Shown here: positions 34,905 to 43,437 of the stretch, one piece after another
Numbering within the stretch: position 1 is the first letter of the stretch
Layout of the letters: every line of letters begins with the position of its first letter
Assembly: GCA_016712415.1 (NCBI GenBank)
Contig: JADJRC010000008.1
Coordinates: 186,001 to 250,000 of the forward strand
Length of the DNA stretch: 64,000 nucleotides
Source: Lewinellaceae bacterium
GTDB taxonomy: Bacteria; Bacteroidota; Bacteroidia; Chitinophagales; Saprospiraceae
Reading direction: 5' to 3'
Program-made: the position numbers and the translations under genes
The notes under the pieces: model-generated
Seen by the model: the letters and a program-made list of their open reading frames with translations, nothing else
Told to the model about the DNA's origin: nothing
Databases searched by the model: none

Positions 34905-35170
34905 GTCATTCAGGTTCAAAATCCCGGTTCATTTTGGCTTAACAGGAGTGGTTTAGCGGCCAAAACATCAAATATACCATTGGAGTGGTATGCTAAATTC
35001 GTGTAAATGGCAAAAAGGATTTCCTTTAACTAAATGTGGCACGGTTCTGGCGCGAATTTGTTTGTCCTTTATAATCTCATGGAGTTATTTTAGTAATCAT
35101 TCATAAAATGCACAAACCGGCTTCCGAACCAGATTCGGGGGCCTTTTTTCTTTTGTGTAATTTTGCACCC

Positions 35171-35247
35171 ACCACTTACCACTTACCACTTACCACTTAC
35201 CACTTACCACTTACCACTTACCACTTACCACTTATCACTTACCACTT
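35171..35247. repeat. Heptamer tandem array (ACCACTT)11 before the dehydrogenase gene
   Basis: Eleven adjacent 7-base units, ten identical (ACCACTT) and one variant (ATCACTT, unit 10), run straight into the TTG AAA start at 35246. Since 7 is not a multiple of 3, gain or loss of a unit changes the frame of the upstream ATG (35108) relative to the gene, and also changes the spacing of any signal upstream. Confidence 0.9.
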
Positions 35248-36208
35248 GAAAGCCCTTCTCTTCACCGCACTGCACCAACCCCTCGAATACGTCGATGTTC
35301 CCGAGCCCATGCCGGCTGAAGGTGAAGTCGTCGTAACGCTTCGCGCCGCTGCGCTCAACCACCGCGATGTTTTTATGACACAGGGGCTCTATGCGGGTAT
35401 CCGTTTTCCCTGCATTCTGGGCAGCGATGGGGCAGGGGAGTACCAGGGGCGCCGCGTACTCCTCTATCCCGCCCGCGAATGGGGTGATAACGAACATTTT
35501 CAGGGCAAAAATTTCCGGGTGCTGGGCATGCCCGATGCGGGCACTTTTGCGGAAAAAATTGCGGCGCCTGAGGCATTGCTTTTCCCTGTGCCGGAGCACC
35601 TCAACTGGGAGCAGGCCGCTGCCTTGCCGCTGGCCGGACTGACGGCCTGGCGCACCCTGTTCAGCCGCTGCCGGTTGAAACAGGGTGAAAAGGTGCTCGT
35701 CTCCGGGGCAGGCGGCGGCGTGGCGCTGATGGCCCTTCAATTGGCAGTAGCAGCCGGCGCCGAGGTTTTTGTCACTTCCGGTACGGATGAAAAGATCGAA
35801 AAGGCCCTGCAATGGGGGGCAAAAAGCGGCGTAAATTACCGCTCAGACGACTGGAACAAGGTGTTGAAGCAGGACGCCGGTGGTTTCGATGTCATCATCG
35901 ATTCGGCTGCAGGCGATGGTTTTGCTGCCTTTCCCGGGTTGTGCAACCCCGGTGCACGGATAGGCGTATATGGCGGCTCACTAGGGAAGATCAATGGGTT
36001 GAGCATGCAGCCTGTTTTTTGGAAACAGATCAGTATTCTCGGCTCGACAATGGGTAGTCCGCAGGAGTTTGGCGCCATGCTGGACTTTGTTTCCGCACAT
36101 CGGATCGTACCGGTTGTCGATGCTGTATTCCCGCTTTCCGACGGCAACGCTGCGTTTGAAAGGATGGAAAAAGGCGCACAGTTTGGAAAGATTGTGCTGC
36201 GCCCCTGA
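35246..36208 (+). CDS. Zinc-type alcohol dehydrogenase/quinone oxidoreductase family protein
   Basis: The protein has 320 residues when started at TTG 35246 (KALLFTALHQPLEYVDVPEP, the normal family start). An in-frame ATG at 35108 would add 46 residues, mostly translated heptamer repeats. Medium-chain dehydrogenase features are a GroES-like N-domain (LRAAALNHRDVFMTQGLYAG, GSDGAGEYQG) and an NADPH-binding Rossmann domain (VLVSGAGGGVALMALQLAVAAGAEVFVTSG). The structural and catalytic zinc cysteines are absent, so it is probably a quinone-oxidoreductase-like, zinc-free enzyme using NADPH. The substrate is unknown. Confidence 0.88.
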   Translation: MKALLFTALHQPLEYVDVPEPMPAEGEVVVTLRAAALNHRDVFMTQGLYAGIRFPCILGSDGAGEYQGRRVLLYPAREWGDNEHFQGKNFRVLGMPDAGTFAEKIAAPEALLFPVPEHLNWEQAAALPLAGLTAWRTLFSRCRLKQGEKVLVSGAGGGVALMALQLAVAAGAEVFVTSGTDEKIEKALQWGAKSGVNYRSDDWNKVLKQDAGGFDVIIDSAAGDGFAAFPGLCNPGARIGVYGGSLGKINGLSMQPVFWKQISILGSTMGSPQEFGAMLDFVSAHRIVPVVDAVFPLSDGNAAFERMEKGAQFGKIVLRP

Positions 36209-36775
36209 GTTCAGCGCAGCTTGTCTCGCCCATTTTGCCAACAGCACGAGGATCAAACCCGGCACGCCAATCCATATCAACTCGCTGGCCAGCACCGTCA
36301 ATCCCCATTCGCTGATGAAACCGCCGATACTCATCGGGGAAACCTGTATAGGTCGTTCCGGGAAAAATATCCGGTCTGTGCTGAAAGGCCACCACAGGGC
36401 GCAGCCGCGACCGCCGTTGGTCAGCATGTCGAGCAAAGGGTGCGAGAGTGTCGACAGAAAGAGCCATGCCGTCAGCGACGCTGATGAATGGCTTGCGGTC
36501 GATCCATCCATCCCGCCTGCCGGGGATATCGGAAGCAAGCGGTACAACAGGCCTGTTAACCCGCTAAAAACAACGGCGAAGGCAATCGAATGGGTCCAGC
36601 CCCGGTGCCCCCATTCACTTTCATAGGGAATACCGAAGCGGAAAGCCAAAACGTCAAAATCGGGTACAAAAGCGCAGAAACCCGCCAGTAACAAAGTGGC
36701 GGGCCGTACCTGCTTTGGAAAAAAAGCGTAGCCAATGGCCGCTGAAGCGGCAACGTGGCCGAAAACTGATGCCAT
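35981..36775 (-). CDS. Membrane metal-dependent hydrolase, YdjM/YbcI type (C-terminus runs antisense)
   Basis: Residues 1-189 are the real protein: MASVFGHVAASAAIGYAF, VPDFDVLAF, WGHRGWTHSIAF, LFLSTLSHPLLDMLTNGG (conserved His/Asp sites) and several membrane helices. The remaining 75 residues are the antisense of the dehydrogenase gene. Near 36229-36233 one base may be missing. An alternative frame there ends KLR followed by a stop at 36211, two bases from the convergent gene's stop. The natural gene is therefore most likely 36211-36775 (about 188 residues). Its activity is uncharacterised. A TACCTTTG box lies 7 bases upstream. Confidence 0.85.
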   Translation of the reverse strand: MASVFGHVAASAAIGYAFFPKQVRPATLLLAGFCAFVPDFDVLAFRFGIPYESEWGHRGWTHSIAFAVVFSGLTGLLYRLLPISPAGGMDGSTASHSSASLTAWLFLSTLSHPLLDMLTNGGRGCALWWPFSTDRIFFPERPIQVSPMSIGGFISEWGLTVLASELIWIGVPGLILVLLAKWARQAALNSGAQHNLSKLCAFFHPFKRSVAVGKREYSIDNRYDPMCGNKVQHGAKLLRTTHCRAENTDLFPKNRLHAQPIDLP

Positions 36776-36782
36776 AGGGGCT

Positions 36783-36790
36783 CAAAGGTA
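36783..36790 (-). promoter_or_regulatory. -7 element TACCTTTG before the YdjM-like gene
   Basis: There is an exact TAnnTTTG match on the minus strand, 7 bases from the ATG at 36775. The very short leader resembles that of the second SGNH gene. Confidence 0.4.
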
Positions 36791-36885
36791 GATAAATGCC
36801 CGGGCGGGCGTATAATTTTATCCGAAGCTGCGCACATTCGTCCATGTTTTTGCAGATTTGCGACAACTTAGGTAAAAAATCTTCC

Positions 36886-39800
36886 ATGAAAAAAACGTTT
36901 ACCAACGCCTTTGCCCTTGTCCGGCTGACCGGATTTTCTGCAATTGTTTTGCTTTTCAGCGCGCCGGTACTTTTCGCGCAGTCTCTTCCCTCCGATCCGC
37001 TTCAATCGCTTCGTGTGCGGAATATTGGCCCCGGCGCCATGTCCGGGCGCATTACAGCCATTGCCTGTGACCCGCGGCGCCCTGAGGTGATATACGCCGG
37101 CGCCGCGTCTGGCGGCGTGTGGCGCTCCAAAAGCGGGGGCACCAACTGGGAGCCTGTATTTGACAAGGCGCCGACCCAAAGTATCGGATCAATCGCCATC
37201 AATCCCCGTAACCCCGACGAAATATGGGTCGGCACGGGCGAAGGCAACCCGCGCAACTCCCAAAGTTTCGGCGCCGGAATTTTCAAAACCATCAACGGTG
37301 GTAAGGACTGGGTCTGTATGGGGCTGCAATATACCCGGAGCATACACCGCGTTGTCCTGCAACGCGACAACCCCAACGTCATCTGGGCCGCAGCGATGGG
37401 CTCCACCTATGGCCCCAATGAGGAACGCGGGGTGTACAAAAGCGCCGATGGCGGCAAAACCTGGCGCAAAGTGCTGTATGTCAATAACCTGACAGGGTGT
37501 GCCGAACTGATTGCCGACCCTGGAAACCCCAATAAATTGTACGCTGCGATGTGGGAATACCAGCGCTGGCCCTGGTTCTTTAAGTCGGGCGGCAAAGGCT
37601 CGGGTCTGTACGTCAGTTACGACGCCGGAGAAACATGGGACCGGCTGAGCGACAAGGACGGTTTGCCGGAAGGCGAACTGGGGCGGATCGGACTTGCTGT
37701 GGCGCCGAGCAATCCCGACGTGGTATATGCCCTCGTGGAGGCCAAGGAAAATGCCCTGTACAAGAGTACCAACGGCGGACTGAAGTGGCAAAAAATGGCC
37801 GATAAAGGTATGGGCGACCGCCCTTTCTATTATGCGGAGATATACGTCGACCCCAAAAATGAGAACCGCCTGTATTCGATCTACACGGTCATTTCGCGCA
37901 GCGAAGACGGCGGCAAAACTTTCGATACCTGGGCCGGCTGGCGCATACACCCCGATCACCATGCCTTCTGGATTCACCCCGACAACCCGAATTATATCAT
38001 CAACGGCAACGACGGCGGATTGAATATCACCCTCGACGGCGGCAAAACCTGGCGATATGCGGAAAATATTCCTGTCGGACAGTTCTATCATGTGGAAACC
38101 GATAACGAGTGGCCTTACAATGTGTACGGCGGACTTCAGGACAACGGCTCATGGGTCGGGCCGTCGGCAGTGTGGAAATCCAGCGGTATGCGCAATTCCG
38201 AATGGCAGGAAGTATATTTCGGCGACGGCTTTGAAACCATGCCGCGCAAGGATGACCCGCGTTATGTGTTTGCCATGTCGCAAGGAGGTGAATTGGGCCT
38301 GGTAGATCGAAAAACCGGCGATACCCGGTACCTCAAACCGCTGCATCCCGATGGCAAAACGACCCTTCGCTGGAACTGGAACGCGGCCCTCGCCCAGGAC
38401 CCGCACCGACCCCACGGGTTGTATTTCGGCAGCCAGTTCCTGCATTATTCTTCCGACCTGGGTCAGAACTGGCAGATCATCAGCCCCGACCTGACCACCA
38501 ATGATACCTCCAAAATGCACCAGGATATCTCGGGAGGGCTTACGTTCGATGCCACCAACGCGGAGAACCACTGCACGATCGTTGCCGTTGCGCCAAGCCC
38601 TGTCGCCAGGGAAGTAGTGTGGGCAGGCACCGACGACGGCAACCTTCAACTGACCCGCGACGGCGGCAAAACCTGGGTAAATTTTGCAGACAAATTGCCC
38701 GATGCGCCCCAAAAAGGATGGATACCTGCTATTGAGGCATCACCGGTCAATGCAGGCGAGGCATTTGTCGTACTCAACAACTACCGGCAGAACGACTGGC
38801 AGCCATACCTCTACCATACGACCGACTTTGGGAATAAATGGCGCCGGCTGGCCAGCCCCAAAAACCTTAAAACAGCAGCGGGCCTCAGCCCGGAGCAAGG
38901 AGAAAATCATTCGGGCAACGGCAATTTTTGCCTTTCCGTTGTTCAGGACCCTGTGTCCCCCAACCTTATCTTCCTGGGCACCGACCAGGGATTGTACCTG
39001 TCCACCGACCACGGGGTGAACTGGACGAAATGGCCTCCAGAGTCTTTCCCCTCCGTACCAATATATGATATGAAAATACAGCAGCGCGACGGCGACCTGG
39101 TACTCGGCACTTTCGGTCGCGGCATATGGATACTGGACAACCTGGCGCCCCTGCGCGAACTGGCGCGTTCGGGCAATGCCTTGCTCGACCAGGCATTCAA
39201 ACTCTTTGATGCCCAACCGGGTATTCTGGCGGAATACTCGTCGTATGAGGGACCGCGTTTTGCTGCCGATGCCACTTACCAGGGCGACAACAAGAGCACT
39301 GCCGTGCAAATACCCGCATGGGTTAAGCCCGGACAGAAAAAACCGGCCAAGGCAGAGGAGAAAAAAACAGACAAGCCGGAGCGGAGCGGTCCCGGAAGGC
39401 GGGGGAGGGCGTCCAAATCCCTTGAAAAGGCAACGGTCGCCGTCCTCTCCATCAACGGCGATACGCTGCGCCGGTTCAATACCGAACTCGACTCGGCTTT
39501 TAACAGTATCCGCTGGGGTATGGATACCAAAGGGGTGCGCTTTCCCTCCAAAAACGAGCCCGACAAGGACCAGCCGGAGCCCGGCGGCGGCCCGCGTGTT
39601 CTGCCTGGCGAGTATTGGGTGAAAGTAAAGTATATGGATTTTGTCGACTCGGTTAAGGTGCGCGTCATCGGCGACCCGCGCCTTGATGTGTCAACGGCCG
39701 ACCGAAAAGCGCGTGCCGACGCTACACGCGATATGTATGCGACTGTCGAGCGGGCAAACAATGCCTACAACCGGTTGAAAGAAGCCGAAAAGACGCTCAA

Positions 39801-40164
39801 ACTTGTAGAGGACCAGTTTGCCCAGGTGCCCGACAGCCTCAAAAAGGAGACCCTGAAGTTGGGCAGCGCCATTCAGGATTCGATCGGCGCGTTGAAGGAG
39901 TTGTTTTTTCAACACAAGGAAGTAAAAGGTATCCAGCGCAACCCCAACGTACTGAACGCCCGGTTGCGGATGGCTATGGAGTACATCGATAGCGGCGCCG
40001 GCGCTCCCAATGCCACGGCACAGGTGGCTATTGCCAATGCCAAAAGCGAAACGGAGGCTTTGATCGAAAAGGTGAATGCACTTTTTGAAAAAAACTGGAA
40101 AGAATACCGGGAAAAGGCGGAAGCAATCCGGTATTCCCTGTTCAAGGATTTTGATAAACTTTGA
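36886..40164 (+). CDS. Large exported BNR/sortilin (VPS10)-like repeat protein
   Basis: The protein has 1092 residues from the ATG at 36886, which opens a signal peptide (KKTFTNAFALVRLTG ... VLFAQ); an earlier ATG at 36796 adds non-protein-like sequence. Residues about 40-760 are repeated Asp-box/BNR motifs of the SxDGGxxW type: KSADGGKTWRK, SYDAGETWDRL, SEDGGKTFDTW, TLDGGKTWRY, TRDGGKTWVN, STDHGVNWTKW. They predict a ten-bladed propeller-like fold as in sortilin or exo-alpha-sialidase-like glycosidases. The last 250 residues are helical and charged. Secreted proteins of this class are annotated as glycosyl hydrolases without proof. No T9SS tail is visible. Confidence 0.85.
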   Translation: MKKTFTNAFALVRLTGFSAIVLLFSAPVLFAQSLPSDPLQSLRVRNIGPGAMSGRITAIACDPRRPEVIYAGAASGGVWRSKSGGTNWEPVFDKAPTQSIGSIAINPRNPDEIWVGTGEGNPRNSQSFGAGIFKTINGGKDWVCMGLQYTRSIHRVVLQRDNPNVIWAAAMGSTYGPNEERGVYKSADGGKTWRKVLYVNNLTGCAELIADPGNPNKLYAAMWEYQRWPWFFKSGGKGSGLYVSYDAGETWDRLSDKDGLPEGELGRIGLAVAPSNPDVVYALVEAKENALYKSTNGGLKWQKMADKGMGDRPFYYAEIYVDPKNENRLYSIYTVISRSEDGGKTFDTWAGWRIHPDHHAFWIHPDNPNYIINGNDGGLNITLDGGKTWRYAENIPVGQFYHVETDNEWPYNVYGGLQDNGSWVGPSAVWKSSGMRNSEWQEVYFGDGFETMPRKDDPRYVFAMSQGGELGLVDRKTGDTRYLKPLHPDGKTTLRWNWNAALAQDPHRPHGLYFGSQFLHYSSDLGQNWQIISPDLTTNDTSKMHQDISGGLTFDATNAENHCTIVAVAPSPVAREVVWAGTDDGNLQLTRDGGKTWVNFADKLPDAPQKGWIPAIEASPVNAGEAFVVLNNYRQNDWQPYLYHTTDFGNKWRRLASPKNLKTAAGLSPEQGENHSGNGNFCLSVVQDPVSPNLIFLGTDQGLYLSTDHGVNWTKWPPESFPSVPIYDMKIQQRDGDLVLGTFGRGIWILDNLAPLRELARSGNALLDQAFKLFDAQPGILAEYSSYEGPRFAADATYQGDNKSTAVQIPAWVKPGQKKPAKAEEKKTDKPERSGPGRRGRASKSLEKATVAVLSINGDTLRRFNTELDSAFNSIRWGMDTKGVRFPSKNEPDKDQPEPGGGPRVLPGEYWVKVKYMDFVDSVKVRVIGDPRLDVSTADRKARADATRDMYATVERANNAYNRLKEAEKTLKLVEDQFAQVPDSLKKETLKLGSAIQDSIGALKELFFQHKEVKGIQRNPNVLNARLRMAMEYIDSGAGAPNATAQVAIANAKSETEALIEKVNALFEKNWKEYREKAEAIRYSLFKDFDKL

Positions 40165-40222
40165 TCCCCGGAATAATTCAAACAACATCTGATACAACCA
40201 TTACACTAAAACTACACTGATT

Positions 40223-41497
40223 ATGAAAAAAGTCATGTACACCCTGCTATGTGTGCTGTTTGCCGGCGCCTTGTATGCACAAAGCAATCTGTTTGTCGAC
40301 CAGACCATTTCACCGGAACAAATGGTCATGGATTTTTTTAACAACAGTCAGGTCACCGTTTCAAATGTTCAATTTACCGGCGCACCCGGCGCCGTCGCCT
40401 ATTTTGAAGCCGCCAACACCGATCTGGACCTGCTGGCAGGGCTGATGCTGAGCACGGGCGAATGCACGCAGGCACAGAATCCAGCGGATTATTTTGCGAA
40501 TCAGTTGAATTCAACAGACGGCGATGATGACCTGGACGCCATTCTGAACCAGTTAATGTCCACTTTCGATGCCGCAGTACTCGAATTCGATCTGGTATCA
40601 CAGGCAGACACCCTGTGCTTCATTTACCGTTTTGGCTCTGAAGAATATCCGGAGTATGTATGTTCCAATTTCAACGACATCTTTGGTTTTTTCATCTCGG
40701 GGCCGGGCTATTCCGGGCTTTCCAATATTGCGCTGGTGCCGGGCTTTACCCTTCCCGTGGCAATTAATAATGTCAACGGCGGAAATCCCAACGACCCTGC
40801 CTGCATTCCCTCGCACCCCGAATTCTATGTGGACTATGCGTCGATGTTCGGGCAACATGCGGCATTTGACGGCTTTACCACCACATTGCCGGCAAAATTC
40901 GCCGTACAACCAGGGGAGAGTTACCATGTGAAGATCGCCCTGTCGGATGTCAGCGACGGCGTATTCGACTCCGGCGTATTTTTAGCGATCAACTCGCTCG
41001 GCGGCGACAGCCTGCTTTCGCCGGTTGCCGAAATGTCGGCTCCTGTTCTGGATGGCAATACGGTTTCAGTGAATAACCTGAGTCGCTACGGAACGGCCTG
41101 GCATTGGGATTTTGGCGACGGTTTTGTCACCAATGAACGATACCCGGCGCCGCATACCTACCCGCAGTTTGCCCCGAATGATCCCGATGCCCGCACCGAG
41201 TATGAAATCACCCTTATTGTGTCGAACTACTGTTGTCAGGATACCCTGAAAGCATTCGTTTCGACGGCCAGCAGTGCCGTTGCCGATGTACAGGAACAAG
41301 GATTCCGCCTGTCGCCCAATCCGGTTGCCGACTGGCTGCAGATCGAGCCGGCAACATCCGGGGAATTTACCCTGCGCGTGTACAACGGAGCCGGACAACT
41401 CGTCCGGCAGCAAACGGCATCCGCTGCGTTGCGCATGGACATACAATCGCTCGTCGCCGGGGTTTACACCTGCGAGCTGATACAGGGAAACACGTGA
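40223..41497 (+). CDS. Choice-of-anchor L domain protein with T9SS tail (last residues frameshifted)
   Basis: The 424-residue protein has a signal peptide (KKVMYTLLCVLFAGALYAQ). A choice-of-anchor L domain (about 22-255) follows, with the usual phrases FGSEEYPEYVCSNFNDIFGFFISGPG and VNGGNP. A PKD-like part has WHWDFGDGFVTNERYPAPHTY. The C-terminal type A sorting domain has RLSPNPVADWLQIEP ... AGVYTCELIQGN. One base seems missing at about 41488-41495: the other frame finishes VTRQQFVRK with a stop at 41523, a typical CTD ending, so the intact gene is 40223-41523. The protein is secreted and its partner is unknown. Confidence 0.88.
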   Translation: MKKVMYTLLCVLFAGALYAQSNLFVDQTISPEQMVMDFFNNSQVTVSNVQFTGAPGAVAYFEAANTDLDLLAGLMLSTGECTQAQNPADYFANQLNSTDGDDDLDAILNQLMSTFDAAVLEFDLVSQADTLCFIYRFGSEEYPEYVCSNFNDIFGFFISGPGYSGLSNIALVPGFTLPVAINNVNGGNPNDPACIPSHPEFYVDYASMFGQHAAFDGFTTTLPAKFAVQPGESYHVKIALSDVSDGVFDSGVFLAINSLGGDSLLSPVAEMSAPVLDGNTVSVNNLSRYGTAWHWDFGDGFVTNERYPAPHTYPQFAPNDPDARTEYEITLIVSNYCCQDTLKAFVSTASSAVADVQEQGFRLSPNPVADWLQIEPATSGEFTLRVYNGAGQLVRQQTASAALRMDIQSLVAGVYTCELIQGNT

Positions 41498-41534
41498 CCC
41501 GGCAGCAATTTGTAAGAAAGTAAGCGGCCTGTTC

Positions 41535-41599
41535 CCGGACAAGGACTGAAAAACACGGCAAAAACGACCCTTGTTTGACGTATTTCAGTCCTTGTCCGG
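41535..41599. repeat. 17-bp perfect inverted repeat with a downstream T-rich run
   Basis: The arms CCGGACAAGGACTGAAA (41535-41551) and its exact reverse complement (41583-41599) enclose 31 bases. About 13 bases later the plus strand has a T8 run, so it may terminate the choice-of-anchor L gene. The rest of the 41600-41785 gap is AT-rich and probably the promoter of the NYN gene. Confidence 0.75.
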
Positions 41600-41785
41600 A
41601 AAGAGACCTTATTTTTTTTGTTCGCTGTTAATATTTTGATCTAAAAAACATTCCTTTGCGCCCCATACTTATTTATTAATACGCTTCATAAGAGATTAGA
41701 ACTGCCATTTACCTGTTGATTAATGATCTATTACCCTTGGCCAAGTGAGTTTACCGGAACGTTTACAAACAATTATTTTAATTAA

Positions 41786-42697
41786 ATGTCTGATAATCAA
41801 CATCAACTGACCCGTATTGGGGTCTTTTACGACGGCAATTACTTCCTCCATGTTTCCAACTATTACGCCTATCATCACGAACGCCGGAGCCGGTTGAGCA
41901 TTGCCGGCTTGCACGAATTCGTGCGGCATCGTATTGCGGAAGAAGAAAAAAAGGACTTTCACCTGTGCCAGATTGTGGATGCGCATTATTTCAGGGGGCG
42001 CCTCAGCGCACAGGAGGCCAGTGCCGAGGGGAATCGCCTGTATTACGATCGCCTGTTTGATGATATCCTCATGATGGAAGGCGTTACCACCCACTATCTT
42101 CCCGTTCGAACGGTACAGGGATACCGGCAGGAGCGCGGAATTGATGTCTGGATGGCCCTGGAAGCATTTGAACTTACCCTGCACAAGTCTTTCGATGTCG
42201 TAATCCTGATCGCTTCCGACAGCGATTTCGTGCCATTGGTGCGCAAACTGCATACCCTTGGGGTACGCGTGATGCTGTTGGCCTGGGATTATGAATACTA
42301 TGATGAGGAAGGCCGTCGACGCAGCACCGTTACCTCGCAGTACCTGTGGGAAGAAGTGACTTATCCGATTGCCATGCAGAACGTCATCGACGACGACAAC
42401 GACGACCTGTTTCCGGTAACCCGCCTTTTTGTGGAACGGAAAAAAGTGGTTGTAGGGGAGGAGGCGCCTGTAGTGGAAATTGAAGAGGGCGAATTGAAAA
42501 CGAGCACCATATACAGCCTCAAGGATGGATACGGGTTTATCAGTTTCCCGCAAACGAACAATCTCTTTTTTCACTACTCTTTCCTGCTGGATACCGATTT
42601 CAACGACCTTCGGGAAGGCGATACCGTGGAGTTTACGCTGAGTAAAAACGAGCGGGGAGAACCCATCGCACGCAACGTCAAGTTGGTGCGGCAGTAA
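41786..42697 (+). CDS. NYN-domain ribonuclease-like protein fused to a cold-shock-like domain
   Basis: The 303-residue protein has an N-terminal NYN (PIN-like, LabA/DUF88) domain: IGVFYDGNYFLHVSNYY with Asp16, and FDVVILIASDSDFVPLVRKLHTLGVRVMLL, whose Asp residues would bind metal. The C-terminal about 65 residues are a cold-shock/S1-like RNA-binding fold with the RNP-like pair DGYGFISF and NLFFHYSFL, then DTVEFTLSKNERGEPIARNV. It probably cleaves or processes RNA in the cytoplasm, guided by its own RNA-binding domain. It has no operon partner and ends at a bidirectional terminator. RNase activity is inference from the family. Confidence 0.9.
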   Translation: MSDNQHQLTRIGVFYDGNYFLHVSNYYAYHHERRSRLSIAGLHEFVRHRIAEEEKKDFHLCQIVDAHYFRGRLSAQEASAEGNRLYYDRLFDDILMMEGVTTHYLPVRTVQGYRQERGIDVWMALEAFELTLHKSFDVVILIASDSDFVPLVRKLHTLGVRVMLLAWDYEYYDEEGRRRSTVTSQYLWEEVTYPIAMQNVIDDDNDDLFPVTRLFVERKKVVVGEEAPVVEIEEGELKTSTIYSLKDGYGFISFPQTNNLFFHYSFLLDTDFNDLREGDTVEFTLSKNERGEPIARNVKLVRQ

Positions 42698-42702
42698 AAA
42701 AC

Positions 42703-42730
42703 AAGCCTGGCGGAGCACTTCGCCAGGCTT
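42703..42730. terminator. Bidirectional intrinsic terminator
   Basis: A perfect 10-bp stem AAGCCTGGCG/CGCCAGGCTT with an 8-base loop has A-rich flanks on the left and T-rich on the right. It separates the convergent NYN and anti-sigma genes. Confidence 0.8.
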
Positions 42731-43410
42731 TATAAAATACTGCTAAATGTTGTTCGGTTCAGGAATACAAGCCGAAACCTATTCGGCGCTGATGTCTTTG
42801 CGGACTTTGGCCAACGCATCGGCAGGGGGGCGAGCGGTGATTTCCAGGCTGCTTCGGCCCGCCGGGAAAGTTCGGCTTTGCGGCGCTGAATAGTGTTCGA
42901 CGACACGATTTTTCGCGGGGCGGGTTGATCCGGTTCATAGGCAGACACGTTGTCCTGTTCATTTGCTGCCTGCTGTTCGGAATTAAGGTCGTTTTTGTCG
43001 GCAACAGGTCGACGCTTATTCGCTTTCGGTTGTTTTTTGCCGGCAGAAGGTTCTTCCGGGGCCGGTTTTGTCACTTCCGGAGTTTCGACGGCAACCGCCT
43101 CAATCTTTTCTGATGGACTGGTTTCCGGCGTTTCCATTGCGACCGGCGATGTTGCCGGCGGCGCCTGTGTTGAATCCGTGCGCCAGGCGTAAAAGTAGAG
43201 TCCGATAGCCAATGTGACGGCGAATGCTGCAATCAGTACGATGGTTTGTGTGCTCCAACCTGCCCGGGGCGGCTTAATCTGGGTTTGGACGTGCTGCCAA
43301 ACCTTTTCTGAAGGCAGGTCCCACCCGCTGGCTGCCGGCGTATCCGGCAGGTTGTCGAATGATTTTTTGAAAAGGTCGTCAATAGACTCGAATTCTTTCG
43401 GATCAGTCAT
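42730..43410 (-). CDS. Putative anti-sigma factor / membrane regulator (C-terminus frameshifted)
   Basis: The 226-residue protein as read has a cytoplasmic N-terminus (TDPKEFESIDDLFKKSFDNLPDTPAASGW), a membrane helix (TIVLIAAFAVTLAIGLYFYAW, about 60-80) and a charged Pro/Glu/Lys-rich periplasmic tail. It lies 27 bases downstream of an ECF sigma factor, which is the main reason to call it an anti-sigma factor; no zinc-finger motif is seen. A C6 run (42825-42830) seems one base short. The other frame ends PPADALAKVRKDISAE at 42779, so the intact gene is 42779-43410. As read, the frame runs into the terminator hairpin. Confidence 0.75.
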   Translation of the reverse strand: MTDPKEFESIDDLFKKSFDNLPDTPAASGWDLPSEKVWQHVQTQIKPPRAGWSTQTIVLIAAFAVTLAIGLYFYAWRTDSTQAPPATSPVAMETPETSPSEKIEAVAVETPEVTKPAPEEPSAGKKQPKANKRRPVADKNDLNSEQQAANEQDNVSAYEPDQPAPRKIVSSNTIQRRKAELSRRAEAAWKSPLAPLPMRWPKSAKTSAPNRFRLVFLNRTTFSSIL

Positions 43411-43437
43411 TGGTCTGCGTGTCAGGTTCTTGAAGCG

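Noticed and set aside
35108..35245. ATG at 35108 as the start of the dehydrogenase
   Set aside because: It adds 46 residues made mainly of translated heptamers (TTYHLPL), and family members begin at the TTG-coded Lys-Ala-Leu. Kept as an alternative only because of the phase-variation idea.
35171..35247. Tandem ACCACTT array as a CRISPR array
   Set aside because: The units are 7 bases and contiguous with no spacers. It is a simple tandem repeat.
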